Positions 12,541-24,254 are shown, counted from the stretch's first letter. The stretch: DNA of 64,000 nucleotides from Isoetes taiwanensis (GCA_021234155.1 JAJEKV010000049.1:7142150-7206149), one strand, 5' to 3'. Notes: generated by a model from the letters alone, not told the origin. Numbers and translations are program-made.

Positions 12541-15500
12541 TCTCTAGCATGCATGCATCTAACCTCGTCACCACTTTTCATAACACAGTAATCATTTTAA
12601 ACCTTAATCAATTTTATGATTCTAGAGATGCTTTTCCAAACTCCACATTTAGTGAAAAAAAAAAGAGAAAGTCAATTACAAATCTATGAAGCGGCATTCA
12701 TGATTCCAACATTACACCAACCCTTCTTGCTAGAAGTTTGACAAAAAAATTCAACGATGCCCATGCTCACACAACAAAAATTGGATACCATTTGCAATGT
12801 TAATACTATATCCCCTCAAATTCGTTTTGTTGCATCTACAACATTTTTGCACTTGATGCACATGTGCTCCTCGCACATTCCATTGGTTGCCGGCTCTCTT
12901 TTTCGCCCAAGAAGGCTTTTTAGGCATTGAGGCCCCATTGCCATAATTGAGCGTTGGGTTAGGTTGCATATTCGGCCCCTTTGGGCATGTAGAAAACTTT
13001 AATCAGTGACTACATCTTTGACATAAAGCATATATATGGGCTTATCATTCCGCCTTTTTAAGAAGCACCTTGGAACTAATACCTTGGTGGAACTCAGAAA
13101 TTGCAATTTCCTTGCTAGTCCGACACTGTAAAAGTACCAAAGTACAAAATGACCATATTTAAGAGAAAGAGAGAGAGATGGAACAGAAGATAATGAAGCA
13201 TAAATAGTGAGGCACAACGTGATGTGCATCCCATGGCCAAAACGCTACAACATGCAGATTCCAACAGGGCTCCATTTGTTATTAACTCTATTATCATATA
13301 TAAGCGAGGTAAAAGCAAAGACAAAAGCAGATTTTTAGGGGCTCCATCCTCCCAAATGTAAGAGCCATAGGCTTGGTTTGGCGTCATATTAGAAGCAAAG
13401 AAATCTCTTGGGCCTTCATTCCAATCCATGACAGCTATTGTGCCAATGCCTGGAGTTGTCATAAAGAAGATCAAAAATAATGTGGCAAGGTGAGGGGGAC
13501 AGGATCAAACCTAGAGACATCTAGGAGGATGGAGCGCTAGATTTGGACCTTCAAGCAAAGGGAATCATTTAAATGTCCGATTATTTGGGTTATTTTTGTT
13601 GTCTAAATTAGCTATAGCAAATCCAACCACCAAGCCATGTACGACCGCAAAAAGAGGAGAAGACTTCATAGGATATAAGAAGCTTGGTTTGTGAAGATGC
13701 TTTCTAAAGTAACTCACTGGATTTTACAAATTTGTGAAACCGAAAACGGCTTCCTTCCGCACCCTATTTCCACAACCTGCTCCATTGCTACCCCTGTCAT
13801 ATCTCGCCAATGGCGGTAGAGCACCTTAAAAGCGTGGAAAACTTAAGAAAGAAAAGTACAGACCAACTTTTTCAAGTAAATCTAAGGCATCAAAAAAATT
13901 TCAAAAGTAAATGGGGCGTCCAAAGTTTTAGGGGCGTGATCCATGACACGGGAGTTAAATTATAATATAAAGATGAGTGGAGATGTTAACAATAGTGACA
14001 AGCATTCATATAGATTATCTATCGGACTACGTTTGCCATCATTAACACCAACAAGAAGCACTTGAATCGACTTGTTGAAATCAATTTTGAAGAAAAGAAC
14101 TTTGTATCTTACTTGACATCTAGGCACTTTTGGAACTTGAATGAGAAACCCTTTACGCAAAAATACAACTAACAATGGCACGCCTCTCTGCTTGTCTTAT
14201 GATTAGAGATGGTTGTTTACAAGAATTTGCAAACCTTTAAAAAGCGTGTACTTACTCTTTAAGATGTGCATTTCAATTGAATATTTCAACACTACAATTT
14301 ATACCCTTTCTATGATCTGTTTCTTTGCCAATGCATTTTTGTAAGGAACATTGGCCAAAGTTCCATCTATGTTTGCCCGGACAAGTCTTACCATCCAGCA
14401 TGCAAGCATCGGAGAATAATGCATGCCAGATAACATAACGAAGCGGTGTGGACCTAGTTGAAGAAAATTGATCAAAGCAATGTTTTCCAAGCTTCAAATT
14501 CATATATTTCTTTGCGGTCAACAAACTAGAGACATCCAACCAATGCTATTGGGTTACAAGACTTGTTAGTGACAAGTTTATTTTGTTACTTTGAACAATT
14601 TCGAGGCCCATCTTCCACCTTCAATTTTGAAGGCCACTTTATCTTACTTGATTAGAGATGGTTGTTTACAAGAATTTGCAAACCTTTAAAAGCATAAATG
14701 TGCATTTCAATTTAATACTCAAGACTACAATTTATACCCTTTCTATGATCTCTTTCTTTGCCAACGCATTTTTGTAGGCAACATTGGCCAAAGTTCCATC
14801 TATGTTTGCCCGGACAAGTCTTACCATCCAGCCAAAGCGATGTTTTTCAAGCTCCAAATTCATATATTTCTTGCAGTCAGCAAAGTAATGACAGCTTGTG
14901 CCAATGCCTGGAGTAATCATAAAGAAGATCGAAAATAATGCAAGTGGCAAGGTGAGGAGGGCAAGACCGAACCTAGAGACTTCTAGAAGGATGAAGCGTT
15001 GTATTTAGACCTCTAAAGCAAGGGAATCAACATAGAAATGACCGATTATTTGGGTTATTTTCGTTGTCGAAATTAGCTGTGGCAAATCCGACCACCAAGC
15101 CACGCACTGCAAAAGAGGAGAAGACGTGGAAAACTTAAGAAAGAACAAGTCCTAACCAACTTTTTCAAGTAAATCTAAGGCGTCCAAAAAAAATTTCAAG
15201 TAAATCTGGGTCGTCCAAAGTTTTAGGGCGTGATCCATGACACACGAGATAACATTATAATATATAAGATGAGTGGAGATATTTACAGTAGTGACAAACA
15301 GATTCATATAGAGTATGTAGGTAACATAGAGTACGTTTGCCATCATTAACACCAACAAGAAGCAGTTGAATCGACTTGTTGAAATCAATTTTGAAGGCCA
15401 CTGTATCTTACTTGGCATCTAGGCATTTTTGGAACTTGAATGAGAAACACTTTCTGCAAAATATAACTAACAACGGCACGCCTCCTGCTTGTCTTATGAT

Positions 15501-15870
15501 TAGAGATGGTTGTTTACAAGAATTTGCAAACCTTTAAAAGCGTGTACTTACTCTTTAAGATGTGCATTTCTATTTAATATTTCAAGACTACAATTTATAC
15601 CCTTTTCTGCTTTCGTTTCTTTGCCAATGCATTTTTTTGTAAGCAACATTGGCCAAAGTTCCATCTATATTTGCGGACAAGTCTTACCATCCGGCATGCA
15701 AGCATCGAGAATGCATGCCCGATAAAATAGCCAGATATGAAGAAAATTGATCAAAGCAATGTTTTCCAAGCTCCAAATTCATATATTTCTTGCAGTCAGC
15801 AAAGAAGAGACATCCAACCAATGCTATTGGCTGCAAGACTTGTTAGTGACAAGTTTATTTTATTACTTTG
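12541..15870 (-). repeat. U module copy B with internal partial duplication
   Basis: On the minus strand this matches D (39119-41790) and F (52740-55530). At 14270-15870 the sub-block containing TGTAAGGAACATTGGCCAAAG is present three times in slightly different forms, which the plus-strand copies also show in part. Several short frames are shared among copies, for example one containing NIDGTLANV...YKNALAKK. None has a known family and all are broken in at least one copy. The mobile block at 15871 interrupts it within the motif TTACTTTG. Confidence 0.85.
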
Positions 15871-15887
15871 TTCCCCTATCCCACCGT

Positions 15888-18800
15888 TGGATCCTCGGAT
15901 TCGGGGGCCCCTCTTCCGGGGAAGGCCCAAAAGATTCCAGATCGGTCCGGGAGAACTTGTCAACCAAGGCGGCCCGAGGTCGGCCTTGTAGAAACCGCAG
16001 TGTCTTGTCGTTCGGGCACCGGGGAGGCTTCGAAATGGCAAATCGACCCTGCCAAATCGTCCGGAATGGCGAAATTACCCTAGGGAGCAAGTTACAAGGT
16101 CGGTTTTGCAAAAGAAAGAAACACTCACGCCTCCACGACAAGATCCCGTGATCCACATCCTAGGCCAATTGACTACGAGTGTGATGGAAGTGAGCTACTT
16201 TGGCGCTTCTTGAGGTCGTGGTCTTCTCGCCAATGGAACTTGGTCCCCTGTGGCAACGCCGACGTTCCGAGTCCATTGGCAGAGTCAAATCGCGATTCCG
16301 GGAGAGGGAGGTCGCCTCGTCCGGCCCCCGTGGCCTTGGGAGAGGAAATTCGGGGCAAGCGACTTCGGGGATTTTAGGGTCCGTGGCTCAAGGCCAACAC
16401 CCCACTCCACGTTAAGTCACTACAAGGTCCCCCTCGAACCGACAAGGAGAGGGCCTCCAAAACGTAAACCCGTGGGTTGCCGTGTTCTAGAAGGGTTTGC
16501 GTTTTGGGGGCCGAGACTTGGTCTGTTGCACTTGAGACTGCCGAGAAGCCGCAGCCGAGAATACGAGCAAGGGGAACCGACGGGCGGAGTTTGGGCCTGT
16601 CGTCCTCCCGATGTGGCAAGTAGAAGTCGGGGGCTTTTGCGATGGCAAGACATTCATAAATTCAATTAATGCATTGTACGAAAATAAATTCTGATTTTTG
16701 CCACTGGAATCCTAATCCATTTCCAAAGACACCAGACCCAATTTTTGAAATTTTCGGAGAAGGTCTAGGTCAAAGGGTTAGCATTAGAGCGGTCGGGGCA
16801 GCCCGCTGCGGGCAACCGAAGCTGGCACCCTTCCCCAAGTCAAACGAGGCCGGGACCTTGCGGGGATCCCCACAAGAGGGGAGAGTCCCCAAGAGGCGGG
16901 ATCAAAAAAAAGTTCGGAGGCAGCCCTTCTGGCGCCGCCCCTGGGCCGCACGCTAATGACCACCCTCCTCGGAGCCCGGTTCCCCTCTCCGGCCAGATTT
17001 GGATCCTGGGTTCGGGCCCCCTTCGGGGAAGGCCCAAAAGATTCCAGATCGGTCAAGGGAGAACTTGTCAAACCGGGGGTCGAGGTCGGCCTTGTAGAAA
17101 CCCTTGATGTCTTGTCGTTCGAGACCGGGGAGGCTCGGAATGGCAAATCGACCGCCAAATCGTCCGGAATGGCGAAATTACCCTAGGGAGCAAGTTACAA
17201 GGTCGGTTTTGCAAAAGAAAGAAACACTCACGCCCTCCACGACAGTATCCCGCATCCACATCCTAGGCCAATTGACTACGAGTGTGATGGAAGTGAGCTA
17301 CTTTGGCGCTTCTTGAGGTCAGGTGGTCTTCGCCACGGGAACTTGGTCCCCGTGGCAACGCCGACGTTCGAGTCCATTGGCGAGTCAAATCGCGATTAGG
17401 AGAGGGGAGGTCGCCCGTCCGGCCCCGTGGCCTTGGGAGAGGAAATTCGTGGGCAAGCAGCTAGGGGGATTTTAGGGTCCGCGTGCTTGAAGGCCAACAC
17501 CCCCACTCCACGCCAAGTCACTTGGCGCAAGGTCCCGCCCGAATCGACAAGGAGAGGGCCTCCAAAACGTAAACCCCCGTGGGCTGCCGTGTTCTAGAAG
17601 GGTTTGCGTTTTGGGGGCGAGACTTGGTTTGTTGCACTTGGGACTGGCCGAGAAGCTGCCCGGTAGAATACGGAGCAAGGGAACCGACGGAGCGGAGTTT
17701 GGGCCTGTCCTCCTCCCGATGTGGCAAGTAGAAGCCTGGGGGCGCTTTTGCGATGGCAAGACATTCATAAATTCACAATTAATGCATTGTGCGAAAATAA
17801 ATTCTGATTTTTTGCCGGTGGATTCCTAACCCATCTCAAAGACCTGCCCCAATTTTGAAATTTTTGGAGAAGGTCTCGGTCAAAGGGTTAGCTAAGGTCA
17901 AAGGAATGGAGTTTGTGGGATCGTTGTACTTGGGGTTGACCTTGGCTCATTTGGGCGTTATGCTTGGTCTAAGATTGCATTGAGAATATAAGCATCATAA
18001 CTATTAGAATGAAGATAAATGATTACGAAAAGCGGATAAATGATTGAAGATAAAAGCAAAAGACTAGTGCGGGTTGGGGGTTAGATTTGGTTGCTTGTGA
18101 TGATGGTTGTGTTTCAGTATCAAGGCATATGGATAGAGAGAATGCCCTTGTTCAACGGACTGCTCCCTAAAGCTATTTGACATGGATGGCATAATTAACT
18201 TGTAATGAACTGAATTCGGGGCAAGCAACTTCCGGGGGGAGTTTAGGGTCCCAGCTCTGGCGTCAACACCCCCACTCCATGTCAAGATACGGTGCAAGGT
18301 CCCGACCAAATCTGACAAGGAGAGGGCCTCCAAAACGTAAACCCTGTGGGTTGCCAGGTTCTAGAAGGGTTTGAGTTTTGGGGGCCGAGTTTGGTCTTCG
18401 GCTCTGTAACTTGGTCCCTAGGGCAACGGCGACGCCGTTCCATCCGTGCAGAGTCAAATCGCAGATTAGGAGAGGGAGGTCGCCCGTCCTGTCCCTGTGG
18501 CCTGGGGGGGAGAAATCGGGGCGGGCAAGCTTCCGGGGGGGAGTTTAGGGTCCCAGCTCTGGCGTCAACACCCCCACTCCATGTCAAGTCACGGTGCAAG
18601 GTCCCGCCCTAATCTGACAAGGAGAGGGCCTCCAAAACGTAAACCCTGTGGGTTGCCAGGTTCTAGAAGGGTTTGCGTTTTGGGGGCCGAGACTTGGTCT
18701 GTTGCACTTGGGACCTGGCCGAAGTCGCAATGAGAATACGGAGCAAGGGGGCAGGACGGAGCGGAGTTTGGGCCTGTCCTCCTCCGATGTGGCAAGTAGA

Positions 18801-19060
18801 AGTCGGGGCTTTTTGCGATGGCAAGACATTCATAAATTCGCAATTAATGCATTGTGCGAAAATAAATTCTGATTTTTGCCGGCTGGATTCCTAATCCATC
18901 TCCATCCTGACCCAATTTTGAAATTTTAGGAGAAGGTCTAGGTCAAAGGGTTAGCTAAGGTCAAAGGAATGGAGTTTGTGGGATCGTTGTACTTGGGGTT
19001 GACCTTGGCTCATTTGGGCGTTATACTTGGTCTAAGATTGCATTGGGCGTAAACCCCGTG
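15888..19060. repeat. GC-rich ~1.1 kb subrepeats, copy 1
   Basis: This GC-rich region stands out against AT-rich neighbours. Two long units run from about 15888 and 16995, each starting GGATCCTCGG/GGATCCTGGG then GGGGAAGGCCCAAAAGATTC. Both continue through GCTACTTTGGCGCTTCTTGAGG and TAGAAGGGTTTGCGTTTTGG to AATTAATGCATTGT; their spacing is about 1.1 kb. Two partial units follow at about 18214 and 18525. Many overlapping open frames exist on both strands, as expected from GC content, but none is conserved between units. No protein family recognised. Confidence 0.7.
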
Positions 19061-19980
19061 GACTTGCAGATTCTAGAAGGGTTTTTGTTTTGGTTTTTAC
19101 GCTCCCTAAAGCTATTTGACATGGATGGCATAACTAACTTGTAATGAACCGGTTTTGTTTCTCGGAAACAATTGTACCTTGATGAAAGATTGCTTCATAG
19201 TTTCCAAGTGAAAATTTTTTAATGTGTCCGCACCGCCTTTGTTGCCCCCGGTCAAAGACTCGCCTTTTTCGATGCACACTCTTTTAGTTATGCATTTTAT
19301 TGCATTTATGGTTTATAAATTCGTAGTTAATGCATGGCATGGAATTAAATTATGGTTTTGGTCAGCTGGCTTCTATGGTCATCACCTAAAGATGAGGAAA
19401 ATTTCCAAAATTTTTCGGATAAGGTCCAGACCAAAGCGTTGGGGTTAGAGCGGTCAAGAAGGCGGCGGATTGTTGGGCAAGCATGGTGGCACCCTTCCCC
19501 AAGTCAAACAAGGCGACTTTGAATGGCCACCTCAAGTGGGGAGAGTCCAGATCCCGAGGAGACGGACCCCAAAACGTTCTCGAGGCAAAATCACGGCACC
19601 GCCCACGGGGGCGTATGCTAATGAACACCCTCCGGCTTCAGTTCCCTATATATTCGACCGATTTGAATCCTCCGTTCAAGGATCCGACCCTGGACTGTTC
19701 AAATAAGTTTAGGGACAAACTTTAATGAACTTCACATTAAAAAAAAGATGCAAAAACAATAACGTCGCTATAACAAAAATACGTCATGAAGGGCGTCGGC
19801 GTCGACGCAGATTTGAAATAACGTCGCATGCGGCGTGGCGTCATCGCGGCCCTTCTGTAATATTTAGAACTCAAGGGCGGCTTTTCTCCGAACTTCTTTT
19901 GCCCTACTTCTTCGAGGTTCTTGGGCGATCCGCGGTAGTAGTACCGATCTACCGCAAGCAACTATTCTAAAGGTTAGTAT
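19061..19980. other. Spacer with CACTA-like subterminal motifs, copy 1
   Basis: This holds no recognised gene. At 19733-19900 the sequence CACATTAAAAAAAAG is followed by CGTCGCTATAAC and several CGTCGGCGTCGACGC-type GC-rich motifs, in an otherwise AT-rich stretch. The matching position in copy 2 is 28838-28950, where it reads TAGCGTCGCTA. The motif TCGCTA also occurs 20-25 bases inside the right end at 36383. This could be the true left terminus of a CACTA-like element nested in the GC-rich repeats. The match to the right end is only partial. Confidence 0.3.
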
Positions 19981-20033
19981 ATCATGTTTTTTAGATTGAA
20001 TAGGTTTTGGATTGAATGGTGCATGCCCAACCT

Positions 20034-20850
20034 TCCTCTTTTTTTGGTTTCCTTTCCTTCCTCTTCTTCTTTGTTCTTGATTTTTTTTCTTCCCATTCTT
20101 CCATGCCTCGTTCATTCTTCCTCCTTCTTTCTTTCTTTCTCATGCTTCATTTCTTCCTCATTCTTCCTCATGCTTCATTTCTTCCTCCTTCTTCCATGCT
20201 TCATTCTTTCCTCATTCTTTCTTCCCATATTTCTTCTTTCCTCATTTCTTTCTCATTCTTTCTTCCTCATTCTTTCTCATTTCTTTCTTCCTCATGCTTT
20301 CTCATTCTTTATTCCTCACTCTTTCTCATTCTTCCTCATTCTTTCTCATTTCTTGCTTTCTCATTTCTTTCTCATGCTTTCTCATTTCTTTCTCATGCTT
20401 TCTCATTTGTTTCTCATTTCCATTCTTTCTCATGCTTTCTCATTCCTAATTCTTTCCCCTCCTTTCCCTCATTTCTTTCTTCTCTTCCCTTCCTTATTCT
20501 TCATTTTTTTTCATTTCTTATTCTTCATTCTTTTTAATTTCATTTCTTCATTCTTCATTTGTTTCTTATTCTTCACATTTCTTCCTCACTTTCCATTCGA
20601 TCCTTTTCTTTCCCTTCCCTTATTTCTTCCTTCCATTCTATTCCCTTCCCTTCTCTTATTTCCTCTTATTTTTCTTCATTCTTTCTTGTTTCTTCTCTTA
20701 TTTCTTCTCTATTCTATCCTTATTTCTTCCCTTCTATTCTCTTATTTCTTTCTCTTGTTTTATTTCTATCTCTTGTTTTCTATCCTCCCCTTTTTTTTTC
20801 CTTTCTTTCTTCTTGATCTTTTTCTTCTTTGTTCTTATTCCTCTAATGCT
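20034..20850. repeat. Long pyrimidine tract (TTCTTTCTCA)n, copy 1
   Basis: About 0.8 kb is almost pure C/T on the plus strand, built of TTCTTTCTCATT and TTCCTTC-like units with occasional ATG or ATT. The long open frames it produces (Ser/Phe/Leu only) are a by-product of composition, not genes. The near-identical copy 2 lies at 29102-29930. Homopurine-homopyrimidine mirror-like tracts can adopt triplex structures, and none is demonstrated here. Confidence 0.9.
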
Positions 20851-20982
20851 TTGTTATACATTTGCGGCTTTCTATTCTGATTTGGACCCGACGGGATCTT
20901 GTACCAGCGTCCTTATTTTGGTAAGTAGTTGATCACACTTGCATTTTATTTTTATAGTTTTAAGTAGGTTAAAAATTGATGG

Positions 20983-21365
20983 AGTGGCTTGTTCATGGCA
21001 CGAATTCGGCTCCACCTAAGTGGGGAGGACCATGTACCGGGTTCAAGTCCACTTTCACTACAATCATAAATGTTTCCCTAGGTTAATGAGTGCTTGTTCA
21101 AGGGCGCGGCCGGCTCCACCTAGAGTGGAGAGGACCACGTGCAGGAGTTCAAGTCCACTTCAGTTCCACTTGTTATTTTTAGGTTTAAAATAAAATTGTA
21201 GTGGCTTGTTCAAGGTCACGGTCGGCTCCACCTTGCGTGGAGAGGACTAGGTGTCGGGTCCAAGTCCACTTTTCTTCTCATTCTTAGGTAGATGTGGCTA
21301 CGGCAAGGACATGGTCGGCTCCACCTTGAAAAGTGGGGAGGACGGGTGTGTTGGCCTTAGTTCAC
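20983..21365 (+). repeat. Four tandem tRNA-like hairpin units, copy 1
   Basis: Units of about 71 nt start at 20983, 21089, 21200 and 21292, spaced 92-111 bp. Units 1-3 begin AGTG(G)CTTGTTCA and end AAGTCCACT, which pair as an acceptor-like stem (one bulge). A central CTCCAC...GTGGAG stem has a 5-nt loop. The 3' part reads GGGTTCAAGTCC, close to a Pol III B box (GGTTCGANTCC), and TGGCTTGTTCAAGG is A-box-like. Unit 4 is degenerate. These are not canonical tRNAs: I see no normal D arm or anticodon loop. They may be SINE-like or structured RNA repeats. Confidence 0.5.
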
Positions 21366-21379
21366 GTTTATTGTCGATT

Positions 21380-21994
21380 TTAGCTAGAGGTAGCTAGGGC
21401 TGGGTTAAGTTCTTGAAGCCTGGATGATTCCCTTTACACAGGTGCTAGTTAAAAAAAAAATAGGTTAGGCTAACTTAATGTAGTACTAATTCGCACTAAA
21501 AGCGTTGGTAAAAAATAACTTAACTAATTAACTAAATTATTTGAACATGTCTAGTTAAGTTAGCCAAAGGCATAAAAATTATATGTACAATTAACTAAAC
21601 TTAAAGTGACCTCTATAGTGCTAATTTCTAATTTAGTTAATTTTTAGTTAATTTTGCTAACTAATCAGAACAAGGTGCGAAGATAAGTTTAGGTAGTGTT
21701 TTTTGGTTAAAAAGTTAACTAAAATTTGGGACTATCTTTAACTAATTAACTAGTAATCTGAATGTAAATTGACCGTGGGTCCGAATACCCTAATCTAACC
21801 TATTTAGTTTTCTTGTTTCTTCTTCTTTTTTCTTGCTTTTGGGGGGTCGGATAAGGTATTATTAAGCCATAGGGAGTGTTATAAGTAATGATTATATGGT
21901 GCATACATGTTTGATATTGTCATTATTATGTTGCATTTACTTTGTGCATGCTTGGCTTTTGTATTCATTATTTTGTTTTGTTTGTAGGCATAAA
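21380..21994. other. AT-rich spacer before kinase-like gene, copy 1
   Basis: This is AT-rich with repeated TTAACTAATTAACTA-type motifs at about 21516-21540 and 21737-21755. It ends in a polypyrimidine-free T-rich run and TTTGTTTGTAG at about 21978-21988, which looks like a 3' splice site before the ATG at 21995. No gene is seen. The same spacer is present at 30495-31097. Confidence 0.45.
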
Positions 21995-23523
21995 ATGGCC
22001 TCGATAAGGGACGAGAGATGCTTAGTGAAATTAGGCACATCCTCATCAATCAAATATGCGCCAGGCCAGGCCGGAGCGACATATGCAACCGATGATCAGA
22101 TTAACCGTTTTGTAGCATCGGTTGAGAAAGAATGTCTGTCCCGAATTATGTGGGAGGTGGCGAGCATGAGTCCGAGTTGGAAGATATGATGAGAAAGAAC
22201 TTAAAGTCTTGGGTTTGCAATCGGAGCCAGAATTGAGGATGCTACTTAAGTATAAAGTGCCACTTATGAGCCCCTATCTTTGAGCATCACGTGGGACGAT
22301 GGGCTAATTCGTGGCCGAAGTGCAAAGGTTCGACATAAAGATCACAAGATGGCGCGAGAGTCCTCAATGATGAGCGGTGAAGGAGTTAGATAGTCTTATC
22401 CATGGTGGGAGCTCTATTGGTGCGGGGGCTAGATTATCATTACATGCTCATGATAAATGTCTTTGCATTTATTGACAAAGCATTCCCGTGGATCTTTGTT
22501 GGAGTTGTAAAGTGCATTGGTAGTAAACAAAGGCGCCAAATATACCAAATCGGATCTTGGGAACCACGTACTTTAATCAAGATGATTATTATATCGGCAT
22601 TGTGTGGAGAGGCCAAGATAGAGCCGCATCATGGTTGTTGGCCGACAAGTATATCAGTTTCAAGAGCCCAAGTCCAAAGATTGGCCCACCAATTGGACTT
22701 GCCCCCGAGGTCTTTTGTGGAGATGAGCCACGAGGGGACCAATGGTAGTCACGCCATTCATGAATGGAGGAACCTTTGCAGAATTACTTGACCATCTTAG
22801 AGCCAATTCTCTTCTTATAGGAGATGGTCAAATGCAATGCATAGTGCTCCAAGAAGGGCTGATATGAAGATAAGTGCGGAGTGGAAAGCCAAAATGAGAC
22901 TCGTGTATATAAATCGTCCCGAGAAATAGCTCTCGCTCTTGCAGAAGGAGTCTATGCCATCCACGCTCCAGGTTGGACACACACAAAGCTCAATTGCAAA
23001 AGGGTCAAACTCCATTTTGATGACTCCTTACAAATGTGTGGGTGGCTATTGGTGATTGGGACACGACCCTTTTTTTTGCAAGGAGCGAATGCCCAAATTG
23101 AAGAGCCGTTATACACTACAAGATGGAGCGGATGCGATATCCTTGGTGGGAGAAGAGAGTTTTACATCATCATCAGATGACCAAGCATCATGGGGGCATG
23201 AGATATCGGCATATATTCCCTGGGCTACATTTTACGAGATGCTCCTTGATTTTGTCCGGGCACGCGCTTTATGGGGTTGTGTGTTGAGATAAACCCAACC
23301 GACCGATACTCTAGCACATTGGACATCATCCAACATATGAAGGTCCAAATGATGATGGATAGAGAGCTGGTGCACATGGATCGCATCTATTGCTTTCGGC
23401 GTGTCGATGTGTTCAAAACATCGGGGGCTTTCGCCGATATAGTTGTGAGAGAGAGAGCGACATATGAAGTGTGGTGATCCACTTGAGATGGCTAAGCTCT
23501 TGTTAAATGCTTGCAAGAAGTGA
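21995..23523 (+). pseudogene. Degenerate protein-kinase-like gene, copy 1
   Basis: The reading frame is broken, but its pieces follow kinase order. The first segment starts MASIRDERCLVKLG (21995) after a likely 3' splice site. A later segment has a Gly-rich stretch (HGGSSIGAGARLSL, about 22402-22440). A hinge-like PFMNGGTFAELLDHL follows (about 22758-22800), then EIALALAEG.YAIHA.GWTHTKLNCKRVKLHFDD (about 22925-23025), which fits the helix-E/catalytic-loop region with HRD replaced. In copy 2, IGDWDRD stands where DFG is expected, and here ENPxxRP-like INPTDRYS lies at about 23285. It ends KLLLNACKK-stop at 23523. Missing HRD and DFG residues suggest a pseudokinase or a long-decayed gene. It was most likely captured by the mobile DNA. 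At least four frameshifts are visible. Confidence 0.5.
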
Positions 23524-23681
23524 TTAATATAATTTTGTCTTCCTATTTGAGGCTTGTTGCAACCAATAAATGTTTTTTAGTCAAAATTACTAATGAAAAA
23601 AAAGTAATTTATTAATCAAAAATTATTATTAATGGTAAATAAATTATTAATCATAACTTGTAGATAAAGTGTAAATAGACG

Positions 23682-23900
23682 TCAAACCCTAGGTTTTGTG
23701 TGCTACATCATCAAACCCTAGATTGTAAATGCCATGTGGCACAATCTAGGGTTTGATGATGTGGCACACTATAAGCTAGGGTTTGATATTTTATGGCACT
23801 TACTATGATGTGGCAATAGGAAGTCGCGACGTGACACAACCTAGGGTTTGATGATGTGCCACCACATAGCGTAGGGTTTCATGATGTGGCACTAAAATGC
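23682..23900. repeat. Telo-box cluster with 29-bp-arm hairpin, copy 1
   Basis: Five AAACCCTAG/CTAGGGTTT boxes lie within about 200 bp, mostly followed by GATGATGTGGCAC-like spacers. Bases 23705-23726 and 23741-23762 are perfect 22-bp inverted arms around a 14-nt loop. Allowing one G.T pair, the arms extend to 23698-23726 and 23741-23769. AAACCCTA is the plant telo-box, known as a binding motif for telomere-repeat-binding (TRB-type) proteins. Whether this one is regulatory is inference. Confidence 0.75.
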
Positions 23901-24113
23901 CCAATGGGATAATTTAGGTTCGATTGTATGACATGATACATGGCACGATAATATGGCAACCTAGAGTTGATATGCACCCCATACATATATATACGATAAT
24001 CGTTTCTAATATAAATAAGAAGATAAGAATATAAATTTAGGTATTTATTCAAAGACACTTGTTCAAAGCTTTTCTCGCTAATTCTCGTTATGTTCAAATT
24101 AATATATATAGTC

Positions 24114-24254
24114 ATGGCGGAGGCTCAATTCTTAGCGGTTTTCCTCATTGTGGCCCTCTTTTCTGTGATGCAATATTCATGGCATGACATCTCCTCCCCT
24201 CCGCCCAGGTCAAGGCGGTCAAAGACTGCGCAGAAGTCTCACGGGGCTCATTAG
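24114..24254 (+). CDS. 46-residue ORF with hydrophobic N-terminal segment
   Basis: The ATG at 24114 opens a 46-codon frame: MAEAQFLAVFLIVALF, a hydrophobic segment at residues 6-16 that could be a signal anchor, then a basic, Pro/Ser-rich tail (PPPRSRRSK). Copy 2 (33229-33381) keeps the start, the hydrophobic segment and the RSRRSK tail over 50 codons, but differs at the C end by small indels. It lies on the same strand as the kinase-like gene, about 590 bp downstream. Family unknown. It may be a first exon, since downstream sequence in copy 2 continues into other exon-like pieces. Confidence 0.35.
   Translation: MAEAQFLAVFLIVALFSVMQYSWHDISSPPPRSRRSKTAQKSHGAH

Noticed and set aside
13115-13474. 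Hydrophobic frame containing NQAYGSYIWEDGAP, shared by A, B, D and F
   Set aside because: It recurs in four copies but with frameshifts and different starts. No family was recognised, so I describe it only within the U module.
16250-16669. Overlapping 80-140 codon frames in the GC-rich repeats
   Set aside because: Stops are rare at this GC content. The frames are not conserved between the repeat units or between the two 9.1 kb copies.
19984-20880. 298-codon plus-strand open frame (and its relatives at 29067-30013)
   Set aside because: The translation is almost only Ser, Phe, Leu, His and Ile from a C/T tract. Several frames are open at once, so this is compositional.
20983-21365. Genuine tRNA genes
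   Set aside because: B-box and acceptor-like stems are present, but there is no normal D arm or 7-nt anticodon loop, and the central loop is 5 nt.
23682-23900. True interstitial telomere repeat
   Set aside because: The boxes are single AAACCCTA units with unrelated spacers and mixed orientation, not tandem TTTAGGG arrays.
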